From Leuctra nigra (taxonomy: Eukaryota > Arthropoda > Insecta > Plecoptera > Leuctridae), in contig OW203766.1 in NCBI GenBank assembly GCA_934045905.1, positions 30,560,309 to 30,624,308 on the forward strand: 64,000 nt of DNA, in the 5' to 3' direction. The translations under genes were made by a program, and so were the position numbers. Below, one piece after another: positions 48,632 to 58,587 of this stretch. The stretch's first letter is position 1, and each line of letters starts with the position of its first letter. The notes beneath the pieces were generated by a model that did no database searches, had not been told where the DNA came from, and saw only the letters and a list, made by a program, of their open reading frames with translations.

Positions 48632-48762
48632 GGGCCGGTATTACGATATTAAGTTTAAGCTCCAAAATAAACTTAGGAAATAAATAAGCTATAATGGATG
48701 GAAATAAAGCACATTTCCAAGTTAATTTTAAACTAAAAGTACCTTGGTAATATAATGACCCC
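48632..48762. mobile_element. Harbinger-like MITE with TAA flanks
   Basis: The 131-bp element starts GGGCCGGTATTACGATA and ends TATAATGACCCC with an imperfect inverted relation. TAA lies at both junctions (48629-48631, 48763-48765). GG-starting TIRs with a 3-bp TAA/TTA duplication suggest PIF/Harbinger. A related GGCCCGGTATTACC end occurs near 55799. Confidence 0.5.
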
Positions 48763-48765
48763 TAA

Positions 48766-50127
48766 TTCAAACAAACCAATATCTATACTGTAAAAATATT
48801 TAGCCAATTCGAGATGTAGTAGGTATATTATACTGCGCGCTAAGAAGATTATTTATTTTCCTTAAAGGTAAAAGGTCCATTTTTCAATTGAAATTATTTG
48901 AAGAATACATAATAACTCTGTTACCAATATGATTGGATGAAGACAGAATTACTGGATTTTCATCCCACCTCAAGAATCATTGAAATGGACTACGGGCCTT
49001 CGACCTCTGATGTACAGAATCTTTTAATATTGTGGTTCTGGTTCAATGAGCTAAATGAGCTATTTGGAATTTATTTGGCTTACTTTACTGAGATAACGCT
49101 GAAGATATGGTATGGCACTTATGGCATTTCAATTTGTCTTTTTGTAGGTATATTTTTGAATTATTTACTTTTAAAATGTGTGTTAAATAGTAATTTTCGC
49201 ATAAAATACACATGAAATTAGAAAGATAGCTTTACATGGATGAACCTGAGGGTGAAAAATGAAAAGTCAGAGTACTTGATCTTTTCAAGATCTACAAATA
49301 ATTATATAATATATATAAAATTACAAAAACAAAAAAGTCACGAAAAATCACAAAAGCAAGAATAAAATAAATAAAAACGAAACGATCAAAATAAAAGTAT
49401 AAATTAGTAAAAATGAACACTGAAGTAAAACTACTATCTGTATTGATTGAATGCTCATTATGGTCAAAGTTTTATTGGTTTTTACTAATCGTGTTATCTA
49501 CTCAAGAATAATGTAATTAACGACCATTATACTTTCTAATATATAGAAAATGCACATACAAAAATATGAAAATATTACCATGCTCCTCCACACCACACGT
49601 ACAAGAATGCATTTGGTGTCTGAGACTGAACGAAAATAATCATTAAAAAATAAATTAAAATTACAAATAAATATAAATTACGAGTTTAAAATAATAAAAG
49701 GTTTATCGCCAATAGATATGTATCAAATGTTTTTGAATTGAGTGACAATCATGAAAAGATTCAATACGATTAGCTAAACACATCGCACCTCTTGAAGAGA
49801 GAATAACCATGGGATTCAAGAGAAGTGAGAGAAGAACGGCTAAACAACTGTCTGTATTCTTGAATTAACATACCGGCCCTAACGGCAGTGCCTAATATTC
49901 TCCATAACATCAGGTGAACGAAGAAAAGAAGACTATTAATTTGACACCTGGTTTTAGGATCTTGTTGCTGTGTTAGTAGGCCAATGGTTCGACATTTCAG
50001 GAATGTGCGTGAATTCAGCTTATTTTTATGGATGTTTTTTTCAGATCGCGTGTATAAAATATCAAGTGTTGATTCGCTTCAGAGGATGACATGTTAAACA
50101 TGGCGCAAAACGCATCCGTGCTTTACT
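48766..50127. other. Anonymous AT-rich DNA
   Basis: The 92-codon open frame at 48937-49215 includes IIEMDYGPSTSDVQN. A block of its nucleotides (GGAC..CGGGCC) recurs in both outer arms of the palindrome at 51230-51428, suggesting repeat rather than gene. I call no gene here. Confidence 0.35.
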
Positions 50128-50474
50128 CCGTGGCTGGGGGGGGGGGGCATCTGGAAGGGGGGTCACATTGTAGCTTTAGCCCCACAGGAAGCTTTTAAAA
50201 TTTAAACCAGTTAAAAGTGATTCTGGGGCTTTAAAACCGTCCATTTTGTTGCCCCGCAGGACATTTTTTTTGAATATAAACATTTTAAAATCGATTCTGG
50301 GATGCTCAAATTACAACAAATAACTCCCTGGGCGTTTTTTTTTTAGAATTTCAACAATAACGTGATTCTTGGACATTAAACTTAATTTTGTATGGTGAAT
50401 GGGGGGTCAGCCTGCTCGAGTGGGGGGGGGGGATAAGCCCCTCATCTCCCCCCCCCCCTTCATACGCACCTGGG
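50128..50474. repeat. Relic of a hAT-type MITE
   Basis: CCCCGCAGGACATTTT and a G-rich start with a C-rich end followed by TTCATACGCACCTG resemble the 42449-43384 element, whose end is TTCCTACGCGCCTG. The left terminal repeat is not recognisable. Confidence 0.4.
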
Positions 50475-51229
50475 TGGCGGTTGGGGGGGGGGGGGGGGTA
50501 CAGCTGACAAACACCATAATATCTTACGAAATAATACTGGAAAAAACTAAATTCAAGAAATCAAAAAAAAATCAGAGTTTTAAAGAAAAACATAAAATTT
50601 ACATTGAAAACTAAACAAATTAGGACCTTTACATACAGATATTTACAAATTAGATCTAAAAGTCGATAAATCAAAATGTAATATACAATCACAAAGTCAC
50701 AAAGTTCAGATTTCTAAAATGATCGCAACATTCAAAACTATTGTATATATTTCCAAAAAATGGTAAAAACATTGAACAAGAATAAAACAATTACCAAAAA
50801 AAAGATAAACACTAAAATGACAAGTCGATAAGCATCTTCTTCACAGTTACAACCGTACATAATAATTATTCTGACAGCTCAGATGTTCAACAAGAAATGT
50901 AGCTATTGTGTGTTTTAATTTGCACGGGCTGCAAAGTCATTACCCCCTTGGGCTTTGGTTCGATACCCGTACAATGACACCACAAATTCCACGCGACCGA
51001 ATTGTCGAACATCGATTTCGTTTTAATTAAACAAGAATTACTTTTCGTACCTTTATTAGTGAACTGAAGTTTATATATAGACTAGTAAACTGAAAGACGT
51101 GAACAGTATTAAATTTTTCATTTTTGTGTGTGTAAAGATTAGTGAAGTTAACGTAGTTAAGTCGATAAATATCTGAGATGGCCCGATGTCCATTTACAAT
51201 CATTCTTAAGTTGATATAAAAAGAACCAA
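50475..51229. other. Anonymous AT-rich DNA
   Basis: A poly(G) run lies at about 50484-50498. Around 50920-50985 a TTTGGTTCGATACCC motif matches a pol III B box, but no tRNA fold is convincing. Confidence 0.35.
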
Positions 51230-51428
51230 TAGACAACATCATAAATTATCTAGTTAGCTCTGCTTTTCAAAAATTTTCATATGCAGTACCGTGATCCAAG
51301 TATCTATTATGGTTATGATCCATTGTTGAAAAACCATAATAGATACTTGGATCACGGTACTGCATATGAAATTTTTTGAAAAGCAGAGCTAACTATAGTT
51401 ATCTATAGATAATTTATGATGTTGTCTA
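51230..51428. repeat. Long near-perfect palindrome
   Basis: Left arm 51230-51314 and right arm about 51331-51428 are inverted copies with one substitution and one 12-nt indel, around a 16-nt loop. Landmarks are GTACCGTGATCCAAGTATC and its complement. Weaker inverted similarity (AGACAACATC/GATGTTGTCT, then GGACATCGGGCC) continues outward, interrupted by an 85-nt insertion on the right. Confidence 0.85.
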
Positions 51429-51884
51429 TTCTGACTTCATCCACTCATATTTGTAATGGTGATCAGACGTCAGCTTCAATCTTGGCTTCAATACAATATG
51501 ATTACAAAAGTGAACGCAAAATCGAGATGAAGGACATCGGGCCTTCTAGCTCTGACTTACTGATATATAATAACGTATGGTTATATTTCATTTTTAATTA
51601 ATTTAATACCATCATTTATTTTTCATTGTGAAATATACCTTGTTTAATTTCTACTTATTTATTAATCTATAATTTCTAATTTCTATAAATTATTTCTATA
51701 AAAATTATTGAAATTTTCTATTATTAATGTTAGATAACATTTTTATCATATGTTAGCATATGACATATTTTAACATCCCATTTTCTACTGTGTTCAAGGC
51801 TAAAATTACAAAATAAATATACAACTTGGATCACCAAAATGTCAATATTGTACCTACACAAAAAGTATTAGTAACATAGGTAAT
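51429..51884. other. Outer palindrome arm and AT-rich DNA
   Basis: The first about 140 bases contain diverged outer-arm sequence of the palindrome. The rest is AT-rich without features. Confidence 0.35.
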
Positions 51885-52938
51885 TGAGCGAGCGTAGCGA
51901 GCGTCACCACGGTACTCTTATGGCACTTTCTCTGTGTGTTTGTTTGTTTTTTTTTGTTTTTTTTTTTGTGGTCACAGCCCAGGTCAAACCGCTCAAGCAA
52001 TCGATCTGAAATTTTGTACACATACTAACGTAATCTATGCGGTCCCTGGGATCGTTTTTGAATGGGCTCCCGTGATTCAAATTTAAAAAAAATTATCTTT
52101 CGATTGGGTGCTTCGATCAATTTGAAATTTAGCAAAAACATTGCAACCAACATTGTACCCAATCATAAAAAGTTTCAGCCAAATCCTCCTATTGGTTCAA
52201 ATTTAAAACCATTTTTCATGTGATTTTTGACATTTAAACTAGAACAGAAAGACCGATCAACTTGAAACTTCGCGTGGTCATTGGTACCAACATTTCAGAT
52301 ATTTTTGCCAATTTTCAGTCTAATCTGTCGTTATTTTCAAAAGTTTTGTCATTTTAAGGTCATTTTATTCCATAATCTTGAAAAATGTATACTAAATTGT
52401 CATCCCTGCCTTCTTTAAGCTTCTGTTCCAAGGCAAGGCCTGTAGAGCAGCCAAGCTATTCACAATGTCACCACCTTCTTCATGCACTCATGAAGAAGGT
52501 GGTGCACAATGTACAGTAAAATGAAAGCATTTTTGAGCTAGCGCATAAAATCGGATGCAGTACGAAGGCCAAATCCTCTAATTGGTTTAATTTTAAATAA
52601 TGTCTTCTGATTGGTCGACAATAAAAATGTTCACATTAAGTTCAAATTTTGCATGCTGATCAAGACCAACTTAATATTAAATTTTACATATTGTAAGCCC
52701 AATCAGTCAAGTATTAATTGTAATTTTACGAGTTTAGTATGGGATGTCACAAGAGATTTCTGGAGAAGGTATGTAGGTAAGACTTCACGACACAATGGAT
52801 CTGTTATTCATCCAGAGTATTATGGAGATTGAAAAATTGCAGAGAAAATCGTCTTGTGCCGTGTCGTGCATCGTTACTATGGGGTTGTTGCATGTTCTGT
52901 GCTCGCTCATCAACGCGTTACACTGAGCGTTTTCCTAG
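51885..52938 (+). mobile_element. Helentron-like element, tandem copy 1
   Basis: It starts TGAGCGAGCGTAGCGAGCG after a T and ends GTGCTCGCTCATCAACGCG, stem, TTTTCCTAG before T. The 5' part has CACCACGGTACTCTTATGGC and a T-rich tract. The 1,054-bp copy aligns along its length with the next copy. It differs chiefly by a 36-bp hairpin insertion (52469-52504) and an about 15-bp stretch after it. Confidence 0.72.
52469..52504. mobile_element. 36-bp perfect hairpin insertion with 8-bp target duplication
   Basis: Sixteen-base arms CACCACCTTCTTCATG and CATGAAGAAGGTGGTG flank a 4-nt loop. CACAATGT occurs directly on both sides (52461-52468 and 52505-52512). The adjacent sister element shows the unfilled site as CACAATTTACAG (53514-53525). 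No coding capacity. An 8-bp duplication is what hAT-type transposases make, so mobilisation by one is a reasonable inference. Confidence 0.75.
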
Positions 52939-52945
52939 TCATTAT

Positions 52946-52997
52946 TGAGCGAGCGTAGCGAGCGTCACCACGATACTCTTATGGCACTTTCTCTGCG

Positions 52998-53028
<31 letters not shown>

Positions 53029-53950
53029 TTTTTTTTGTGGTCACTGCCCAGGTCAAACCGCACATTCAATCGATCTGAAACTTTGTACACATGCTAACGT
53101 ATCTATGCGGTCCCTGGGATCGTTTTTGAACGGGCTCCTGTGATTGGTTCAAGTTTAAAAAAATTATCTTTCGATTGGTTGCTCCGATCAATTTGAAATT
53201 TAGCAAAACCATTGCAACCAACATTATAAACAATCATACAAAGTTTCAGCCAAATCCTCCCATTGGTTAAAATTTAAAACTATTTTTCATGTGATTTTTG
53301 AAATTTAAACTAGAACCGATTGACCGATCAACTTAAAACTTCGCATGGTAATTGGTACCAACATTTAAGGTATTTTTGCTAATTTTCAGTCTAATCTGTG
53401 TCTTTTTTAATTCATTTTAGGGAAATTTTATTCCATAATCTTGAAATATTTGTAAAACGTAAACTACATTTTCATCCCTTCTGCTCCAAGGCCTGTAGAG
53501 CAGCCAAGCGGTCCACAATTTACAGTAAAACTAGCGCATATCAAATCGGATGCAGTACTAATTATCTTTGGCAGTACAAGACTAATCCTCCAATTGGTTT
53601 TAAGTTGAAATAATATATTCTGATTGGTCGACAGTCAAAATGTTCCAATTAAGTTCAAATTTTGCATGGTGATCAAGACCAACATTATCTAAAATTTTAC
53701 ACATGTTAAGCCCAATCACTCAGTCAAGTATTTATTGTAATTTTACGAGTTTAGTATGGGTTGTCAAAAGCTGGAAAATGTATGACGTAGGAAAGTCACG
53801 ACACAATGGATCTGATATTCATCCAGAGTATGTATATGGAGATTGGTAAGTTGCAGAGAAAATCGTCTTGTGCCGTGTCGTTTATCGTGATTGGGGATGT
53901 TGCATGATCTGTGCTCGCTCATCAACGCGTTACACTGAGCGTTGTCCTAG
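52946..53950 (+). mobile_element. Helentron-like element, tandem copy 2
   Basis: It begins TGAGCGAGCGTAGCGAGCG seven bases after the end of copy 1 and ends GTGCTCGCTCATCAACGCG, stem, GTCCTAG (one change from the usual TTTTCCTAG) before T. It has a (TG)n then poly(T) tract at about 53000-53034. It is 1,005 bp and non-coding, in the same orientation as copy 1. Confidence 0.72.
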
Positions 53951-54813
53951 TAATTAGACTAAAGATTACTGATATATATTATAATATCTACAGACATTTA
54001 ATATTTAATATTTCTATCGTCCAATGATCTCATACATCAACCCATCACATATTATTGTCACTGGAATGAATTTCGATCGTTTTGAATTAAATCTTAATAA
54101 TCGCACTGCATGGATTCCAAGACCTCGATAGATTTATCTTGACACATGGATCTTAACAAAGTTCATACAACTCATTAAACAGGTTTCACTTTTTACTATT
54201 ACTTCTCTTTGCTACTTGCATTTCTCGACATCTTAGAAGCCAGGATGAGGGCGATGTACCAATAATGAGGGGTTCAATATATTTATTATATATAAATCAC
54301 AAACTATAAGAAACTTCACGGATAATTTATGTGGTATTTGATTATAATACCTGGTTTGTTTATGATAAAAATATCTATTCTAAAAATAAACGTAATTATA
54401 TATTATTGAAATGGAAATGCCTCATCCGTTTCTGTACTGAATAATAAACGAAGATTTGACCTCAGATCTCGTTTGAAAAGAACATTCTCATCCAATGATT
54501 AAATTCTTTCGAAAAATTAGACATAATATTATTTCGGTATCCATTGATTTTTTCTACGGATTATCATTTTGAATCATTTTATTCGTGGACTACCTAGAGG
54601 ATTTTTTTTTCAGTTTCCAACAATGTTTTCAAAAAACTTTGAAACAAAAATGTGTTCCGTTTTCATACCTGTACAAACTACAAAGGGGGTAGGTGCTGGG
54701 CCAGATAATACTAACAATTGGTTATGGGGAAGGGATCTTAACCCCCCCCCCCCCCCCCCCCCGCCCCCCTCCATCGCAAATTGCTGTGCAGTGCGTTTTA
54801 ATTGTTCCTGTTC
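53951..54813. other. Anonymous DNA with a C-rich tract
   Basis: A long poly(C) run lies at 54742-54762. No gene or bounded element. Confidence 0.4.
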
Positions 54814-54984
54814 GGGGGCCCTATTCTAGAACTTTTAAATTTCCAATTCCACTGGAATTATTAAGTATTTATTTGCATACAGAACTGAATCCACCAGGAT
54901 TCGATTTCATACTATGTTAATCCTTATGGCCGTGACCGGATTCCATCAGAATGAAATTGGGAAATCGTTCTAGAATAGACCTCC
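54814..54984. mobile_element. MITE with GGGGGCCCTATTCTAGAAC ends
   Basis: Imperfect terminal repeats (GGGGGCCCTATTCTAGAAC and the complement of GGAGGTCTATTCTAGAACGA) enclose 171 bp. Inner inverted similarity includes TTTCCAATTCCA with ATGAAATTGGGAAA. No target duplication is clear because it abuts the next element. Confidence 0.55.
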
Positions 54985-55220
54985 AGGGCCCCTATTCCTG
55001 AAATAATTGATAAGTGAGTATGAGTAAAAAATAGTGAGAAAATCGGTATCATCAGCCAATAGAATCTAAGCCTGCTGGATTCCAATTGGTGTGTAAAAAT
55101 TAGTTTAATATTGTGTACAAACGCGTAGAAAGGCACCATATACATTTATGACGGTCAAAATTTTCTCACTGTTTTTTTTCTCATACTTCATTCTTACTTA
55201 TTTCAGGAATAGGGGTCCAG
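54985..55220. mobile_element. MITE with CCCCTATTCCTGAAATAA ends
   Basis: The ends share CCCCTATTCCTGAAATAA at the left (about 54989-55006) and its complement at the right (about 55199-55216). Inverted similarity continues inward (GAGTATGAG/CTCATACTT and TAGTGAGAAAAT/ATTTTCTCACTG). The element is about 235 bp, non-coding, and adjacent to a related one. Confidence 0.6.
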
Positions 55221-55314
55221 GTTCTACCTAAAAATGAATATGGGCTCTTATTCCGGTTTCGGTTCCAGAAAATATTCCGGTTCTTTTCGGTTTCAATCCT
55301 GGTTCCAGTCCGTG

Positions 55315-55430
55315 ATTCCCAGTCTCTCGGCAGGAACTGAGGTCCAGACTTGAACGGTCACCCATCCAAGTACTGACCGCTCGATGTTGCTTCACCTCGG
55401 TGACTTTACAGGAACCGAGAGACTAGGAAT
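55315..55430 (-). pseudogene. 5S rRNA-derived element with replaced terminal stem
   Basis: Read on the minus strand, the central about 72 nt match animal 5S rRNA: CGGTTCCTG, GTCACCGAGGTGAAGCAAC and GTCAGTACTTGGATGGGTGA, which cover the internal pol III promoter boxes. Instead of the usual 5S ends, the 116-nt unit is closed by inverted repeats at 55415-55430 and 55315-55330 (ATTCCTAGTCTCTCGG against its near complement, one mismatch). It could be a 5S pseudogene, a 5S-derived SINE or a structured 5S-like RNA. Confidence 0.65.
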
Positions 55431-56649
55431 GTAGGGATCTATAAATACTTACTTCTAAGATCTGCAGTCTATTCACAGTCTATTTGAGAAATAGGAAATG
55501 CCCACTTGCGAAAATATCAATAAAATAATAATTATAATCTTAATTAAACTTCAAGAAAATACTATTTATTGTGAATTACCTTTTGCTAGCACTGTACTTT
55601 TACACTTAAATATAATAATAATCTTTATGACCTATGGATCAGGGGCGTAATTTGGATTTCGCCCCCCCCCCCCCCCCCCCCCCCGCCCCACCCTTCTCCA
55701 CGCAAACATGTGATCTTCCACAGACAATCAAGATTAAATTATCGGTAACTTTTCTGTCGTTATTTCAAAATAAATGTCTCAGTTTAGAAAGCTTTTAGGC
55801 CCGGTATTACCAAAGTAAAATTGCGCTGGATTAATTAACTTTTGGATTAAATTCAACTTCTTCAATCATTTTGAGATATCTGATTAGCTGTGCCGCTGTG
55901 CCGCCAATTTAGTCCAATATTTCCCTAGTTCACATATAATAAAGTGAATAGGAAACTACGTTTACCCGAGATGGGTTACCAAGATGGCGGCTCAGTTTTA
56001 GTGTTATTTTCTCATATAAAATGTTTCTCCTTGCTTTAATTCGTAGTTTTAATGTTTAGGAATTGCTAATATATCTAAATATATACTTATCAATTCATAG
56101 AACAGGTTAATGCGGTCATAAGTTGCTAGAATGCAGACTTTGACAGCTGATGAGCCTGAGTATGAATTTACCTTGTATTATGACGTTTTGTAGTTTTATC
56201 CAGCAATGAGTTATTTTTAAATAATTACCCGAACATTGTTTTAGCCAGGGAAGTGATAATTTTCTTAATCTGAAGCACTACGAAGTTACAATCTAATATT
56301 AAAGTCGTTTCTGATAGGTAACCCATTTCGGCCTAAAGTCACACTAAAGTGAATAGCAATGCAGAGCCATCTATGAGATAACTTACTAACCCATGCGATT
56401 GGTTCAAGAATTCTCTAACAGATGTCTCGAGTGTACAGACTAAAACAAAGCCAAAGACCCAAAGCTTGTCTTGTAGGTAGTTATTCTATAACTTAAAAAT
56501 TCCGGATTCGGCCCGTAACTTTTTTAATTTTTAATTTAAAATATTATAATAATTTAAAATAAGCTTATGACATGTAAAAAGAAAGAAAAACACTTCATTG
56601 GTTTCTTGAAAATCGAAGAGAGAAAATATATTTTTTCTCCCAATTGGTA
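55431..56649. other. Mostly anonymous DNA with partial MITE ends
   Basis: A CAGGGGCGTAATTTGGA end followed by poly(C) at 55641-55684 looks like one terminus of a hAT-type element, but no partner is visible. A GGCCCGGTATTACC end near 55799 resembles the Harbinger-like MITE at 48632, and a GGTAACCCATTTCGGCC end near 56322 may be related. The boundaries are not convincing. Confidence 0.35.
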
Positions 56650-56860
56650 CACTTGGCCAAACAAAACTTGATCGTTCAATAAATCTGATAGGCTGATAAC
56701 TGTAAGATCGCACCACCAGAAGTCAGTCTAAGCGATCTCATTGTCTCACTCGAGTAGGTGACCTCACATTTCAATGATAATAACAAGCTTTGATTGGTTA
56801 TAAGTCATGACCAGCAGTCATTCAAATTTGGTCAACGTTCAAGTTTTGTTTGGCCGAGTG
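56650..56860 (+). mobile_element. Tc1/mariner-like MITE, copy 2
   Basis: The 211-bp element starts CACTTGGCCAAACAAAACTT and ends AAGTTTTGTTTGGCCGAGTG, with TA at both junctions (56648-56649, 56861-56862). It is the best preserved of the three copies in the window. Confidence 0.78.
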
Positions 56861-56862
56861 TA

Positions 56863-57541
56863 CATGTTATCACCTGATAGGTTGATATAATTTGTGTTAT
56901 AAAATGTAGCTACATCAATTAAAATTATTCCTATATTTACTTTTCCAAACTCAAAATCGTAGGTACAAAACAAGTGCTACTACTCTAGAGGAATTCACCG
57001 AAGATCATGTTTTTAATTTAAAGTTCACTTTTTGAATACACTATTTAAATAAATACATACAAAACAGCCGAACGTTTTTGTAATATGGCAATAATGGCTT
57101 AACAATGTTATTTGACACTTTGACAAGTTTGGGATCGGCGGTAAAGGATACGTCTTGGTGGAAGAACTGGTAATGAAAAAGAAACATCCGCAAATATTTG
57201 TCAAAATATGCAAGTATTTGTTACTATTTGTCCACCTCTATTATATTTCATTTATTTACAATAAATATTGTTAATATTAACAAAAACATGGTATTTCTAT
57301 TCATTATACGAATTCCCACATAATACAATATGATACGAACAAACGTTGTCAATTGATTTGACCAATAGCAGGAGAGCGCACAAATAAAGTTTTGGTTCCC
57401 AAAAAAAGGTTAATTTTCTTCCACATATTGATTAGTAGGTATGGCCCAAATTCATAAAAATAGCTCTTCATTTAACATCTCTACACGAGAAAATATCGAA
57501 AATTGTTTTGACCGATGGGAGTGGACCCCCAACAAAGGCTA
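56863..57541. other. Anonymous AT-rich DNA
   Basis: No feature that I can support. Confidence 0.35.
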
Positions 57542-57757
57542 ATGGGGTTGTTCACTGCCATTTGCTCTCACTCGCAGCGCTAGCAGCAATGGAGATATCT
57601 CTCTCTGATTGGTTGGTATCTGAATCCAAGATCTATGAATCAAACTCCCGCCAAGATTTAAAAACCTTCCATTCCGCTAGATGCATTTTGATTGGCTCTC
57701 TCCCGGACGATTAGAACAGCAGCGCCATCTACAATAGTTTTGCGTGAACAACCCCAT
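57542..57757 (-). mobile_element. MITE with ATGGGGTTGTTCAC terminal repeats, copy 2
   Basis: It begins ATGGGGTTGTTCAC after TA and ends GTGAACAACCCCAT. The 3' junction reads TG where TA is expected. The body aligns with 10640-10854 in inverted orientation (for example TTTGCTCTCACTCGCAGCGC). The 68-codon open frame inside is incidental. Confidence 0.7.
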
Positions 57758-58233
57758 TGTAATACACCTTAATTAATTAGTATGTGGCCCTAATTTTATG
57801 AAAATCTCGTCTCCATACAAAGAAACGTTGTCAAATTGATTTGACCAATGATGGGACAGCAAATTATATTATGTCTCCGAAACAAGGCTTTTTGTAAAGT
57901 GTATTTATGAGAATAGGGTCACGACATATTTATATTGGAAATATATCTTAACCTCACCACACTACAAAAAGTAAAAAAACTGTATCCAATGAGAAACGAA
58001 GGTCATTTATATTGCACTAATATTTTCACAATTGATACTCTACTCCATGATTTATTTCATAAAACTATGAAAATTTAACGATGTGGCTTCAAGTTTGACA
58101 TTTTCAGCGCCCCTGGTGGCAAAAATAATAATCGCATCAAGCTGAAATGTGCATTTTTATGAATTATTGCATCAGCCGTACACGTACAAAGTTTCAGGTA
58201 TGTAGATCACAAATCACAATAGTAGTTTTTTCG
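57758..58233. other. Anonymous AT-rich DNA
   Basis: No feature that I can support. Confidence 0.35.
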
Positions 58234-58442
58234 GACTCGGCACAACAAAAAAGTATCGGTAAAAAATTTGAATGACTGCTGGTCATTGTTCCATAACAAT
58301 CAAAGCTTGTTTTATCACTGAAATGAGAGGACACCTACTAGTGTGAGACCAGGAGATTGCTTGGAATGACTTCTAATTGTACGATCTAACATTTTTCAGT
58401 CAATCAGATTTATTGAACGATCAATTTTAGTTGTGCCAAGTG
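58234..58442 (-). mobile_element. Tc1/mariner-like MITE, copy 3 (diverged)
   Basis: This is inverted relative to the other two copies: GACTCGGCACAACAAAA at the left, AGTTGTGCCAAGTG at the right followed by TA (58443-58444). The body matches (GAATGACTGCTGGTCATTGT) with more substitutions than between copies 1 and 2. Confidence 0.65.
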
Positions 58443-58587
58443 TACCTGTAGGTATCATCTTTATTATACAGACTCTGCCGAAAATTCGGTTGCCAAAAAG
58501 ACTCAGAATAATAATACAAAAAATACAAATATTTACATTTAGACAAAAACTATTGACTATACCTACAATTGTAAATACTTCTAATTT

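Noticed and set aside
50920..50985. Possible tRNA gene around a B-box-like GGTTCGATACC
   Set aside because: Only the B box fits. D, anticodon and acceptor stems do not form convincingly.
48937..51601. Possible gene family suggested by similar peptides (EMDYGPSTSDVQN and EMKDIGPSSSDL)
   Set aside because: The similarity is at nucleotide level within a dispersed repeat that also appears reverse-complemented in the palindrome, so a coding explanation is not needed.
55799..56340. A full Harbinger-like MITE from GGCCCGGTATTACC to GGTAACCCATTTCGGCC
   Set aside because: The two ends match poorly and the flanking triplets (TTA versus TAA) are not direct repeats. Left as partial ends only.
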